DNA of 48,482 nucleotides from Armatimonadota bacterium (GCA_031460175.1 JAVKGW010000011.1:1-48482), one strand, 5' to 3'. Counted from the stretch's first letter, positions 8,201 through 16,106 are shown. Made by a program: numbers and translations. Notes: a model not told the origin generated them from the letters alone.

Positions 8201-9808
8201 TTATTCGTGCACCCTTGCCTCCGGAACGCCCCGCGTCGCCGTCTGCCAGGCGAAGGTGGGACACACGGTAGACACTCCCGCGTTCCTCGCCCCCGCGATG
8301 ACCAAGGTAATGGCTTCCGGGCCCGGCGCGAACCGCACGAACGCCTCGTCCGGAAGGTCCGGATCCAGCCCCCCTGCCTTCGCAAGGCGCCGCAACTCCC
8401 CCGCCCGACGCCCGAAGTGCTCCCACAGAAACTCCCGCACCCGATGCTTGCTCCACCCCGCCTCCGCGATGAGCTGCGCGTGCTCCGGCCCCATCACCAC
8501 GATGGACCCGTGCCCGAACCGCCAGGGGAAGTAGGCACCTGCGTAGGACATGGAGTCCGCAATGCTGAGGAGGATGTGCTCCGGCCGCTTGGAGTCCCGC
8601 TGCTCCACGTGTAGGGTGCTCTGGGCCAGGGCCACGGTCACTGTGCTTTCCTCCCGGGCAAATCCTCGCTCCACGTGCAACGGCTCCCAGGGGCTCTCCT
8701 CCTCGTTCTCCGCGATGCAGAAGCTGTACTTGGCCGGGGTCCCCTGGGTGCTCAGGTCGTACACGTGCGGCCGGATCCCCAAGGCGTTTTGGATCACCAG
8801 CCGGATCGCCCGGCCCACGGTGGCGTTCGCCCGGTCCCCGGGGCCCAGGACGTTGTCCTTGCAGTTGAACGCCAGCCGGTTCCGGATCGGGCCGTTCACG
8901 ATCAGCAAGACCGCCTGGCCATGCTGGGGCATGAGCACCGCTCGGTTTTCGACAAGGGCCTGCAGGGCTTCCAAGGCCGCCAGGACCACGGGGAAGTGCT
9001 CCGGCCGACACCCCGCCATGACCGCGTTCGCGGCCGCAAGGCGCACGGTGCAGCTCCTGCCTAAGTGCTCCTGGCTCAGGACCACCTCATCTGGATCCCG
9101 TTGTACCTGGGCCAGGAACCTTTGGACGAGCTCCTCCGTGGGAGGTACCACGGGCAATCCGTCCGTCCACCCCTGCTCGTAGCAGAACTCGATCAGGGAA
9201 GGAACCGCATCGCCCCTCGGGAGGAACGCTTCCTCCTCCGGGCGCGCAGGACGCTCCCACCCTCTCCCCACGTCCCGGGCTTCTCCCACGCCCAACACAC
9301 GCAGTACCTCGGGAAGCACCTGTTCTGCCCGGGCCCGAAGCTCCGCGGAGGTGAGGCTACTGAGGGGGTGCGGGATCGCCACATAGGGGTATCCTGGTAC
9401 TCCCAGGTCCCGGGCTCGGGTATCTGCCATCCCGCGGAAGGCCTCCGTGACCACCACCGCGGTCGGGATCCCTTGCTCCTCCAACGCGATCCCGTCGGCC
9501 ACACTGGCCGCGGCACAGGCCCCTCAATCTCCCACGGCATGTACCACGAACGTACACGCCTCGGAGAGCTCCCGGAGCATCTCCCGGGGGGCCGGGAGGG
9601 TGGGGTTGGGTTTCCGGCGGATGAGGACCTCTCCGACTCCGAAGCGCTCCCGGAGCAGCTCCCCCAACGCCTGTACGAACCGATCCGCATTGCGCTTCCC
9701 GCTGTCCACGAGCCCCACCCGGGCTCCCCGGAGCTCGGCCTGACCTCTGGGCGCCAGGGTGCGCGAAATCCGCTCTACCCGCCCGATGGGGGCCACGAGT
9801 CCCGGCAT
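8201..9808 (-). CDS. Fused UGSC selenoprotein plus partner domain (in-frame TGA decoded as selenocysteine)
   Basis: A predicted 535-residue fusion. Start ATG 9806-9808 follows GGGGGAGGG. Residues 1 to about 175 match the small UGSC selenoprotein of 2134-2670: RGARVGLVDSGKRNAD, AVGD, then TGA at 9524-9526 (codon 95), then GACAAASVADGIALEEQGIP and AIPHPLSSL. The motif is U95-G-A-C98, Ser replaced by Ala. After a linker of some 35 residues (about 175-210) comes the partner domain (EQGWTDGLPVVPP through STVCPTF) matching the separate gene at 1091-2137. There is no stop codon or frameshift between the two domains. The identical TGA position and shared SECIS hairpin support selenocysteine. It lies 49 bases after the dioxygenase gene and 19 before binding protein B. 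The reaction is not known; the fusion argues that both domains act in one enzyme. Confidence 0.9.
9492..9526 (-). promoter_or_regulatory. Predicted bacterial SECIS element of the fused UGSC selenoprotein
   Basis: Downstream of UGA 9526-9524 the mRNA has the apical stem CCGCGGCC/GGCCG(A)CGG closing loop AGUGU (9505-9501). The second loop base is G and lies 20 nt after the UGA, exactly as in the first gene. The 20-base core GCGGCCAGUGUGGCCGACGG is identical in both genes although other nearby codons differ. Confidence 0.72.
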
Positions 9809-9857
9809 GCCGATCCCTCCCCCTGGGACTTCCCGCAGATCCGCGATCCACGCTCCA

Positions 9858-10850
9858 TCAGCGCACCGCCACCTCCACGGGAGGCGTCCCGTAGGTGTGG
9901 AAGGTGGCCACGGTGGGCATCCCCCAAGCCTGTCCTCTCTTGCGCTCCGCCTCGCTCCACACGATGGGCCTCCAGTCCGGAGCCAGGATCAGGCGGGCAC
10001 CCGGACACCCGATCTCCACCCGGTTGCCGCCGGGCTCGTACACGTAGAGGAAGAACGTCTGCTGGACCGCGTGCTTGTAGGGCCCGTACTCGATGAAGAT
10101 CCCGTGCTCCAGGCAGATGTCCGCGGCCCGCAGGACCTCCTCCCGACTGTCCACCGCATAGCACACGTGGTGGAACCGCCCGCGCGCTCCCGTCTGGTCC
10201 TCCGTGATGGCCACCTCATAGCCCTTGTTGTTCGTGGTCACCCACGCGCCCTTCTCCGAGCCGTCGTCGAAGATGATGATCTCCGTGAGCCGGCAGCCCA
10301 GGGCCTCCTGCATCAAGATCCGGGTGGCACGCACGTCCGCGGCGAACAGGTTGATGTGATCCAGCCGTCGGAGATTGGCACCTCGCGCGGGAAATCGGGA
10401 GGCCTGGTTCTTCAACGCGGGCCTCGTCTCCTCCGTGGGCCGGTACCACTCCACCTCGTAGAAGATCTCCCCCAGGTGGCCGTCCGGGGTCCGGAACTGA
10501 TAGGCGGGGCCGTGCCCCCGATCCCCCTCGATCCACCCCACGCCGTAGCCCGACCGCTCCAGAGCCTGGACCCGACGGTTGAGGGCCTCCGGGCTTGCGG
10601 CGCGGAAGGCGAAGTGGCCCATCCCAGGCAGCCTCGCGGCCGTGAGCTTCAGGGTGTGATGGGCATAGTCGTCCCACCCGCGCAGGTACACGGAGTCCCC
10701 GGACTGTTCGGTGATGGTCATCCCCATGACGTCCACGAAGAACCGGAGACTTTCCTCCAGCTTGGGGGTGAGGAGCTCCAGGTGGGCGAGGTGGGCGAGA
10801 TCACAACTCGGGGGGCTCGGGGGAATCGTCGGGCCCATGAGCTCACTCAT
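9858..10850 (-). CDS. VOC-family extradiol ring-cleavage dioxygenase (type I, catechol 2,3-dioxygenase-like)
   Basis: A 330-residue two-domain vicinal-oxygen-chelate protein. The N-terminal domain starts near LAHLELLTPKLEESLRFF and the catalytic C-terminal domain near LDHINLFAADV. The Fe(II) ligands expected for type I extradiol dioxygenases are present: H165 (DHIN), H227/H228 (RFHHVCYAV) and E279 (NRVEIG). The length is typical of catechol or 2,3-dihydroxybiphenyl dioxygenases, so cleavage of a catechol-like ring with O2 is the best guess, though the natural substrate is open. ATG 10848-10850 is chosen over the upstream in-frame start because AAGGAGGTAGCC precedes it. It is the first gene of the minus-strand operon, behind the promoter at 10906-10935, and divergent from the hydrolase/FCD operon. 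Confidence 0.88.
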   Translation of the reverse strand: MSELMGPTIPPSPPSCDLAHLAHLELLTPKLEESLRFFVDVMGMTITEQSGDSVYLRGWDDYAHHTLKLTAARLPGMGHFAFRAASPEALNRRVQALERSGYGVGWIEGDRGHGPAYQFRTPDGHLGEIFYEVEWYRPTEETRPALKNQASRFPARGANLRRLDHINLFAADVRATRILMQEALGCRLTEIIIFDDGSEKGAWVTTNNKGYEVAITEDQTGARGRFHHVCYAVDSREEVLRAADICLEHGIFIEYGPYKHAVQQTFFLYVYEPGGNRVEIGCPGARLILAPDWRPIVWSEAERKRGQAWGMPTVATFHTYGTPPVEVAVR

Positions 10851-10905
10851 GGCTACCTCCTTCGCCACAGGATGCGGAAATCCTCGGCGTGCCTTACGCA
10901 GTTTC

Positions 10906-10935
10906 ACTCTAGGAGGATGCCTACGAATCTGTCAA
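10906..10935 (-). promoter_or_regulatory. Predicted sigma-70 promoter of the dioxygenase/selenoprotein operon
   Basis: Read on the minus strand: -35 TTGACA (10935-10930), 18-base spacer, -10 TAGAGT (10911-10906). The -35 box is a perfect match and overlaps the palindrome at 10931-10948, an arrangement typical of repression. Confidence 0.6.
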
Positions 10936-10948
10936 CACGCCTGTTGAC
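10931..10948. promoter_or_regulatory. Palindromic operator candidate for the FCD/GntR regulator
   Basis: GTCAACA-CGCC-TGTTGAC: perfect 7-base arms around a 4-base spacer, in the 169-base region between the divergent dioxygenase and hydrolase genes. It covers the minus-strand -35 box, and its right arm also supplies a TTGACC (10944-10949) that could be a plus-strand -35 (weak -10 TACCTT at 10968-10973). FCD-type GntR regulators bind short palindromes of this kind, and one is encoded 1 kb away at 11949. Confidence 0.62.
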
Positions 10949-11019
10949 CGGGTCCATCCGTGTCGTGTACCTTTAGTCAAAGAACGCTCCTGCGGTGTGG
11001 GAGCAGAAAAGGGGGACCC

Positions 11020-11946
11020 ATGGGCGAGGAGATCCGGGCGCCCTCGGAGCGGGCGCAGGCGGTGGTTCGCGGCGCGTACGACCTTCACGTGCATACCGGC
11101 CCGGACGCCCTCCCCCGCCGTTGTCACGATATCGAGGCGGCGCGGGGATTTCTCCATCGCGGGCTGGCGGGATTTGCCATCAAGTCCCACTACACCTCCA
11201 CCGCGGCCCGGGCGCGCCTGGTGAACCTCCTGGTGCCCGGCATTCGGGCATTCGGTGCCCTCTGCCTGAACGCCGCCGTGGGCGGCATGAACCCCGTGGC
11301 GGTGGAGATCGCGGCGCGGGAGGGCGCCCGGATCATCTGGATGCCCACGGTGGACGCGGAGAACGAGGCCCGGGCCCTCCGGGAGGGGCGCACATCTGAA
11401 AAGGCTCCCTACTGGGCCCGCCTCCAGGAGGAGCTGCGTCAGAAGGGGGTCTCCTATGATCCCGTGCGGGTGGTGGACGGATCCGGGAGGGTGCGGCCCG
11501 AAACCCGCGAGGTCCTGCGGGCCATCGCGCGGCACGACCTCGTCCTCGCCACGGGACACCTGAGCCGCGACGAGATCTTCGCGGTGGTGGAAGCCGCCAA
11601 GCAGGAGGGCATCCGTCGCTTGGTCATCACCCACCCGGACTTTCCCACGCAGGACCTCCCCATGGAGGACCAGCGCCTCCTGGCCCGGGAAGGAGCCCTG
11701 CTGGAACGGTGCTTTGCGACCGCGCATACAGGGAAAATATCGTGGGCGGAGCTGTGCACCAGGATCCGGGAGGTGGGGGTGGAGCACTCCCTCCTCAGCA
11801 GCGACCTCGGACAACCCACCGCTCCCCCGCCCGAGGACGGCCTCGCCTTGATGGCAGACCGGCTCCTGGAAGCCGGATTTTCTGAGGAAGAGATCCGCAT
11901 CATGGCGGTGCGCAATCCACAGCGGCTCGTGGACGGTGAGTCCTAA
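11020..11946 (+). CDS. DUF6282-like metal-dependent hydrolase (amidohydrolase/PHP-like)
   Basis: A 308-residue cytosolic protein with an N-terminal DLHVHTGPD metal-binding motif and later metal-ligand-type histidines (KSHYTS, ATGHLS, THPDFP), typical of TIM-barrel metal hydrolases. The overall pattern resembles proteins grouped as DUF6282. The start ATG 11020-11022 follows GGGGG; a GTG at 10960 would add 20 residues but would lie over the promoter region. It heads the plus-strand operon and ends two bases before the regulator gene. Such enzymes often hydrolyse a C-N, C-O or C-C bond of a pathway intermediate; here a lactone or ring-cleavage product is possible but not shown. It is not recognisably LigI (pyrone dicarboxylate lactonase). 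Confidence 0.78.
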   Translation: MGEEIRAPSERAQAVVRGAYDLHVHTGPDALPRRCHDIEAARGFLHRGLAGFAIKSHYTSTAARARLVNLLVPGIRAFGALCLNAAVGGMNPVAVEIAAREGARIIWMPTVDAENEARALREGRTSEKAPYWARLQEELRQKGVSYDPVRVVDGSGRVRPETREVLRAIARHDLVLATGHLSRDEIFAVVEAAKQEGIRRLVITHPDFPTQDLPMEDQRLLAREGALLERCFATAHTGKISWAELCTRIREVGVEHSLLSSDLGQPTAPPPEDGLALMADRLLEAGFSEEEIRIMAVRNPQRLVDGES

Positions 11947-11948
11947 CC

Positions 11949-12641
11949 ATGGAAGAGGGAAAGGTCTCCGTCCGACCGCAACGGACAGAGGACTACTGCT
12001 ACGAGGCCCTACGCCGCGCCATCCTAGAGGGACGGCTGCTCCCCAACCAGCGGCTCGTGGAGGTGGAGCTGGCCCGGACGTTCGGCGTCGGCCGCGCGGC
12101 GGTGCGCACCGCGCTGGTACGGCTGGAGCAGGAAGGGATCGTCCAACGGGAGCCCAACCGGGGAGCACGGGTGCGGTTGGTGACCGAGTCGGAGGCCGTG
12201 GAGATCCTAGAAGCCCGGGCGGCGCTGGAGTGCCTGACCGTACGATACGCGGCCCGTCGGGCGACCCCCGAGGACATCGGAGAGCTCCAGAAGGTCCTGC
12301 GCCGTATGGAGGTTTGCCGGGAGCGGGGCGACCCGCTGGGCTACTCGGAGATGAACCACGAACTTCACCGGATCCTTCTCCGCATCGCCGGGCACGCGAC
12401 CGCGGCCCGGCTGATCGATGTCCTGCAGGTCCAGAACGTGCGGTATCGCTACCGGACCGTGTTGATCCCCGGCCGGCTCGCCCGATCCCTGGAGGAACAC
12501 CGGGCCATCGTGGAAGCGGTGGCAAGGGGCGATCCGGACGGTGCGGAAGCCGCCATGCGCCATCACCTCCAGCAGGTGATCGAGGCCATGCGTCAGGCGG
12601 CCCAGATGGATCACCTTCGGCGGGTTTGGAATCTGGACTGA
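11949..12641 (+). CDS. GntR-family transcriptional regulator with FCD ligand-binding domain
   Basis: A 230-residue regulator. The N-terminal winged helix (about 14-75: YEALRRAILEGRLLPNQRLVE, then RTALVRLEQEGIV) is typical GntR. The C-terminal all-helical FCD domain (about 88-220) keeps the usual histidine positions (NHELHR, EEHRAIV, AMRHHL) that hold a metal and help bind small organic acids. It is the second gene of the plus-strand operon, two bases after the hydrolase gene. FCD regulators commonly repress neighbouring catabolic genes until a carboxylate intermediate binds. The palindrome at 10931-10948 in the divergent promoter is the likely target, so it would control both arms of the island. 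Confidence 0.93.
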   Translation: MEEGKVSVRPQRTEDYCYEALRRAILEGRLLPNQRLVEVELARTFGVGRAAVRTALVRLEQEGIVQREPNRGARVRLVTESEAVEILEARAALECLTVRYAARRATPEDIGELQKVLRRMEVCRERGDPLGYSEMNHELHRILLRIAGHATAARLIDVLQVQNVRYRYRTVLIPGRLARSLEEHRAIVEAVARGDPDGAEAAMRHHLQQVIEAMRQAAQMDHLRRVWNLD

Positions 12642-12659
12642 AGTTAAGGAGGGAACGCC

Positions 12660-13379
12660 GTGGAACCCAGCCGCAGGCTTCTTGTGGTCAGTGCCCACGC
12701 CGCGGATTTTGTGTGGCGCGCAGGCGGGGCCATCGCCACCGTGACCACCCGAGGCGGAAGCGCCCTGGTGGTGGCCCTCTCCTACGGCGAACGCGGGGAA
12801 TCCGGGGAGCTTTGGCGGGAACCGGGGCAGACCATCGAGCGGGTGAAGGCCATCCGGCACGAGGAGGCGAGCCGGGCCGCGGAGATCCTGGGGGCCCGGT
12901 TCCAGAGCCTCGACCTGGGCGATTACCCCCTCGAGGTGGACCGGAACGCCCTGGAGAAGCTTGCAGAGATCTTCCGGGAGTTCGAGCCGGACTGTGTCCT
13001 CACCCACGCGGAACGGGATCCCCTGAACCCAGACCACGCGGTGGCCTTCCAGGCCACGGAACGCGCCCGGCAGCTCGCGGCGGGCGCGGGGGTGGCCAGC
13101 GCCTTCCGCACCGTTCTGCCTCCCCGGGTGTTCGCCTTCGAACCGCACCAGCCGGAGCTCTGCGGGTTCGTCCCGGACACCTTCCTGGACATCACGCCCG
13201 TGTACGAGCTCAAACAAAAGGCCATGGAGGCCATGGCCTCCCAGAAGTACCTGCAGGAGTACTATGGAGCCATGGCGATCCGCCGGGCCAACCACGCGCG
13301 GCGACTCTCAGGCAATTCCCGCATCCGGTACGCGGAAGCCTTCCAGCGCATCCTGCCCATCGTGGTGGAGGCCCTATGA
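12660..13379 (+). CDS. PIG-L fold protein, 4-oxalomesaconate hydratase (GalB)-like
   Basis: A 239-residue PIG-L/LmbE-fold protein starting at GTG 12660 behind AAGGAGGGAAC. The usual zinc motif AHPDD is changed to SAHAADFVWRAGG (H13, D16), followed by LSYGERGESGELW and a late His region (HAERDPLNPDHAVAF). To my knowledge this variant block is characteristic of GalB, the 4-oxalomesaconate hydratase of gallate and protocatechuate 4,5-cleavage pathways, rather than of N-acetylglucosamine deacetylases. GalB turns 4-oxalomesaconate into 4-carboxy-4-hydroxy-2-oxoadipate. The next gene, overlapping by ATGA, is a GalC-like aldolase for exactly that product, which supports the call. A plain deacetylase remains possible. 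Confidence 0.78.
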   Translation: MEPSRRLLVVSAHAADFVWRAGGAIATVTTRGGSALVVALSYGERGESGELWREPGQTIERVKAIRHEEASRAAEILGARFQSLDLGDYPLEVDRNALEKLAEIFREFEPDCVLTHAERDPLNPDHAVAFQATERARQLAAGAGVASAFRTVLPPRVFAFEPHQPELCGFVPDTFLDITPVYELKQKAMEAMASQKYLQEYYGAMAIRRANHARRLSGNSRIRYAEAFQRILPIVVEAL

Positions 13380-14035
13380 GCTCCCTCTCTCCGGTGGACC
13401 CGAAGGAACTGGCAGCGCTCGGCGTGGCCACGCTCTACGAGGCGAGCGGCCGGGCGGGTCTCGTGGAGGGTCCTCTGATCCAGGTGGTTCCTGGGAGTCG
13501 GGCCGCGGGGCCGGCCCGCACGGTCCTGTGCGGCCAGGACGACAACCTCATGGTCCACGCGGTCATGGATCAGGTGCGGCCGCAGGAGGTCCTCGTGCTC
13601 ACCATGCCCAGGCCCGCACCGGTTGCCCTCGTGGGGGAGCTGCTGGCCATCCAGGCCAAGAGGCGGGGGGCTGCGGCACTCCTGGTGGACGCCGCGGTCC
13701 GGGACGTGGAAGCCCTCCGCGACCTGGGCCTCCCCATCTGGACACGGTACGTGAGCGTCCGGGGCGCCACGAAGGATGTGGTGGGGGCCATCAACGTGCC
13801 GGTGACCGTGGGGGGTGCGGAGATCCGCCCCGGAGACTGGGTGGTCCTGGACGCGGACGGGGCGGTGGTCATCGCCGCGGAGCGCCTCCCGGAGGTCGTG
13901 CAGGCCGCCCGGGCCCGTGCGGTGCGCGAACAGGATCTGCGGCGAAAGCTCGAGGCGGGACAGCTCACCTACGACCTCCACGGCCTGCGCGCCAAGGTGG
14001 AAGGGACCGCGGCCCCCCGATCCCCGAGGCCGTAA
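13376..14035 (+). CDS. RraA-fold aldolase, 4-carboxy-4-hydroxy-2-oxoadipate aldolase (GalC/LigK)-like
   Basis: A 219-residue RraA-like protein. Family features are GVATLYEASGRAG (16-28), DNLMVHA (56-62), VGELLAIQAKRRG (86-98), the DAAVRD block with R109 and D110, and the C-terminal TYDLHGLR. This matches class II pyruvate aldolases that split 4-carboxy-4-hydroxy-2-oxoadipate to pyruvate and oxaloacetate, and 4-hydroxy-4-methyl-2-oxoglutarate. True RraA RNase E inhibitors are shorter and lack this tail. The gene overlaps the GalB-like gene and closes the plus-strand operon. A weak AACCC/GGGTT hairpin (14035-14050) follows. Together with the dioxygenase it suggests breakdown of an aromatic acid to central metabolites. 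Confidence 0.85.
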   Translation: MSSLSPVDPKELAALGVATLYEASGRAGLVEGPLIQVVPGSRAAGPARTVLCGQDDNLMVHAVMDQVRPQEVLVLTMPRPAPVALVGELLAIQAKRRGAAALLVDAAVRDVEALRDLGLPIWTRYVSVRGATKDVVGAINVPVTVGGAEIRPGDWVVLDADGAVVIAAERLPEVVQAARARAVREQDLRRKLEAGQLTYDLHGLRAKVEGTAAPRSPRP

Positions 14036-14082
14036 ACCCGATCCGGGGTTCTTGGCGACCGCGATCTCCGAGGGGGTTCGTT

Positions 14083-15468
14083 TCAGGGAACCCGCCCGGG
14101 TGTCGCCGCTCCCAGGGCCTGCCACCGGTGGATCAGGTCCTGGAGCAGGCGGGTGTGCACCCGGCCTTCCTGGAACTCCGGGGTGGAGACCACAAACCGC
14201 AGGAAGGGAATGGTGGTGGCGATCCCCTCCACCCGGAAGGCCCCCAGCGCTTCCTGCATCCGCCGGACGGCCTCCTCCCGATCCTGGCCGTACGCGATGA
14301 GCTTGCCGAGGAGGGAGTCGTAGTAGACGGGGACCTCATACCCCGCAAAACAGTGGGTGTCCAACCGGATCCCCGGCCCCTGGGGGGCATTCCAGACGGT
14401 GATCCTCCCCGGGGAAGGTTGGAAGGCCCTCGTCGCGTCCTCCGCGGTTAGGCGGCACTCGATGGCGTGCCCCGCGAACCGGACCTCCTCCTGACGCCAG
14501 CGGAGGGGTTCCCCTGCCGCGATGCGGAACTGCTCCTGGACGATGTCGATGCCGGTTACGGCCTCCGTGACGGGGTGTTCCACCTGGATGCGGGTGTTCA
14601 TCTCCAGGAAGTAGAACCGTTCCGCCTCCACGTCCACCAGGAACTCCAGAGTCCCCGCGTTCAGGTACCCCATGGATCGAGCAAGGGTCACCGCCGCGCT
14701 CCAGAGGGAAGTCCGCAGGGAGTCGGAGAGATTTGGGGCGAGGGCTTCCTCGACCACCTTCTGGTGCCGCCGCTGGAGGGAGCAGTCCCGATCTCCCAGG
14801 TGAAGCACGGTGCCATGGGCATCCGCGAGGATCTGGACCTCCACGTGCCGGGCGTGCGGGACGTACCGCTCCAGGTACAGGGTGTCATCCCCGAAGGCCG
14901 CCCGGGCCTCCCCCGCGGCCGCCGCGAAGTGCGCCTCCAGCTCCCGGGGGGTATGCGCCACCTTCATCCCCCGCCCCCCGCCCCCCGCGGCTGCCTTGAG
15001 CATCACCGGGAAGCCGATTTCCTCCGCCTTCCGCACCGCCTCTCCCGCAGACCGGACCGGCTCGGAACCCGGGAGCACCGGCACCCCGCACCGCTCCGCC
15101 AGCCGCCGGGCCTCCAGCTTGTTGCCCATGAGCCGGATCTGCTCGGGCCTGGGCCCGACGAACACGAGCCCGTACTCCGCGCACGCCTCCGCCAGCTCCG
15201 GGGACTCCGCCAAAAACCCATATCCCGGGTGTACGGCATCCGCTCCGGTCCCGAGGGCGGCCGCGACGATGGCCCCGATGTTGAGGTAGCTGTGCTGGGC
15301 ACTGGCGGGACCGATGCACACCACCCGGTCCGCCATCCGGGCCGGGAGGCTCTCCCGATCCGCCTCCGAGACGGCGAGTACGGCCTCCAGCCCCAGCGCC
15401 CGGCACGCCCGGATGATCCGGACCGCGATCTCTCCCCGGTTGGCGATGAGGACCCGGGAAACGCCCAC
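14083..15468 (-). CDS. accC: Acetyl-CoA carboxylase biotin carboxylase subunit
   Basis: A 461-residue ATP-grasp enzyme that carboxylates biotin on the carrier protein, the first half-reaction of acetyl-CoA carboxylase. The start is GTG 15466-15468 behind GGGGAGGAAA. Visible blocks are LIANRGEIAVRIIRACR (N-terminal biotin carboxylase domain), HPGYGFLAE, the glycine-rich AAAGGGGRGMK of the ATP-grasp domain, ERYVPHARHVEVQI, EFLVDVEAERFYFLEMNTR and IQVEHPVTE with the catalytic Glu/Arg region. Length is close to the family norm of about 445-450, with a slightly longer C-terminus. It follows accB after a 15-base gap; accA/accD are not in the window. It is convergent with the aldolase operon. Confidence 0.95.
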   Translation of the reverse strand: MGVSRVLIANRGEIAVRIIRACRALGLEAVLAVSEADRESLPARMADRVVCIGPASAQHSYLNIGAIVAAALGTGADAVHPGYGFLAESPELAEACAEYGLVFVGPRPEQIRLMGNKLEARRLAERCGVPVLPGSEPVRSAGEAVRKAEEIGFPVMLKAAAGGGGRGMKVAHTPRELEAHFAAAAGEARAAFGDDTLYLERYVPHARHVEVQILADAHGTVLHLGDRDCSLQRRHQKVVEEALAPNLSDSLRTSLWSAAVTLARSMGYLNAGTLEFLVDVEAERFYFLEMNTRIQVEHPVTEAVTGIDIVQEQFRIAAGEPLRWRQEEVRFAGHAIECRLTAEDATRAFQPSPGRITVWNAPQGPGIRLDTHCFAGYEVPVYYDSLLGKLIAYGQDREEAVRRMQEALGAFRVEGIATTIPFLRFVVSTPEFQEGRVHTRLLQDLIHRWQALGAATPGRVP

Positions 15469-15483
15469 TTTCCTCCCCTCGGA

Positions 15484-16065
15484 TCAGGCGGGACGGACCC
15501 GGAAGAGGGGCTGACCGAACTCCACGAACTGACCGTCCTGAACCAGGATTTCCGTGATGACCCCCCGCACGCCCGCCCGCACCGCGTTGAACACCTTCAT
15601 CACCTCGATGAGGCCCACGGTGGTGTCCTCCTCCACGAAGGTGCCCACCGTCACAAAAGGCGGGGCCCCCGGTTCGGGTTGGGCGTAAAATCGGCCCACG
15701 ATGGGGGCTCGGATGAACACCGCCTCCTCCACCGCGGTCGCCGTGGGAGAGGTCGCGGAGCCGTCCTGTTCCCGTTTGGGGGAGGGCTCCTCTCCTCCGG
15801 GCCCACTGCGGGGGGTCTCCCTTACCCCTACCGGGGAGGGGGGAATCGCGGCGGATTCCTGGGTCCGGGGCAGAGAGGATCGCTCGTCCTCCTTCCGGGA
15901 CGGGCCCCCCTCCCGCTCCTCTCCCCTTCCGCCCTTGCTGATGGTGAGCTTCAGATCCCCGACTTCCAGCTGCAGGAAGTCAAAGGAGGATCGCTCCAGG
16001 ACCTCCACCAGTTTGACGATCTGCTCGATCTCCGCCTCGGAGAGAAAGCCGATCCGGTCCTCCAC
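15484..16065 (-). CDS. accB: Biotin carboxyl carrier protein of acetyl-CoA carboxylase
   Basis: A predicted 193-residue carrier with an N-terminal helical segment, a charged, proline/serine-rich linker (about 50-115) and a C-terminal biotinyl domain (about 117-193). The biotin acceptor is K157 in EVMKVFN, a variant of the usual EAMKMMN. The start GTG 16063-16065 behind GGGGGGAGACAG is preferred; a TTG at 16104 would begin only three bases from the tRNA-Trp and has no ribosome-binding site. It transfers carboxyl groups from AccC to the carboxyltransferase. The gene lies directly downstream of tRNA-Trp in the same orientation. Confidence 0.92.
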   Translation of the reverse strand: MEDRIGFLSEAEIEQIVKLVEVLERSSFDFLQLEVGDLKLTISKGGRGEEREGGPSRKEDERSSLPRTQESAAIPPSPVGVRETPRSGPGGEEPSPKREQDGSATSPTATAVEEAVFIRAPIVGRFYAQPEPGAPPFVTVGTFVEEDTTVGLIEVMKVFNAVRAGVRGVITEILVQDGQFVEFGQPLFRVRPA

Positions 16066-16106
16066 CTGTCTCCCCCCGCGTGAGACGCAAAACTCGAACA
16101 GCAACC

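Noticed and set aside
2386-9526. Reading the two TGA codons as nonsense mutations making pseudogenes
   Set aside because: The TGA is at the same codon in two diverged copies, flanking protein is conserved, and both are followed by the same hairpin. Independent decay at one codon is unlikely.
11936-13375. Long plus-strand frame in front of the aldolase gene
   Set aside because: It lies over the regulator and PIG-L genes in another frame; only its part from ATG 13376 is real.
16066-16104. TTG start for accB adding 13 residues
   Set aside because: It would begin three bases from the tRNA-Trp CCA end, lacks a ribosome-binding site, and the added residues do not look like AccB. GTG 16065 is better.
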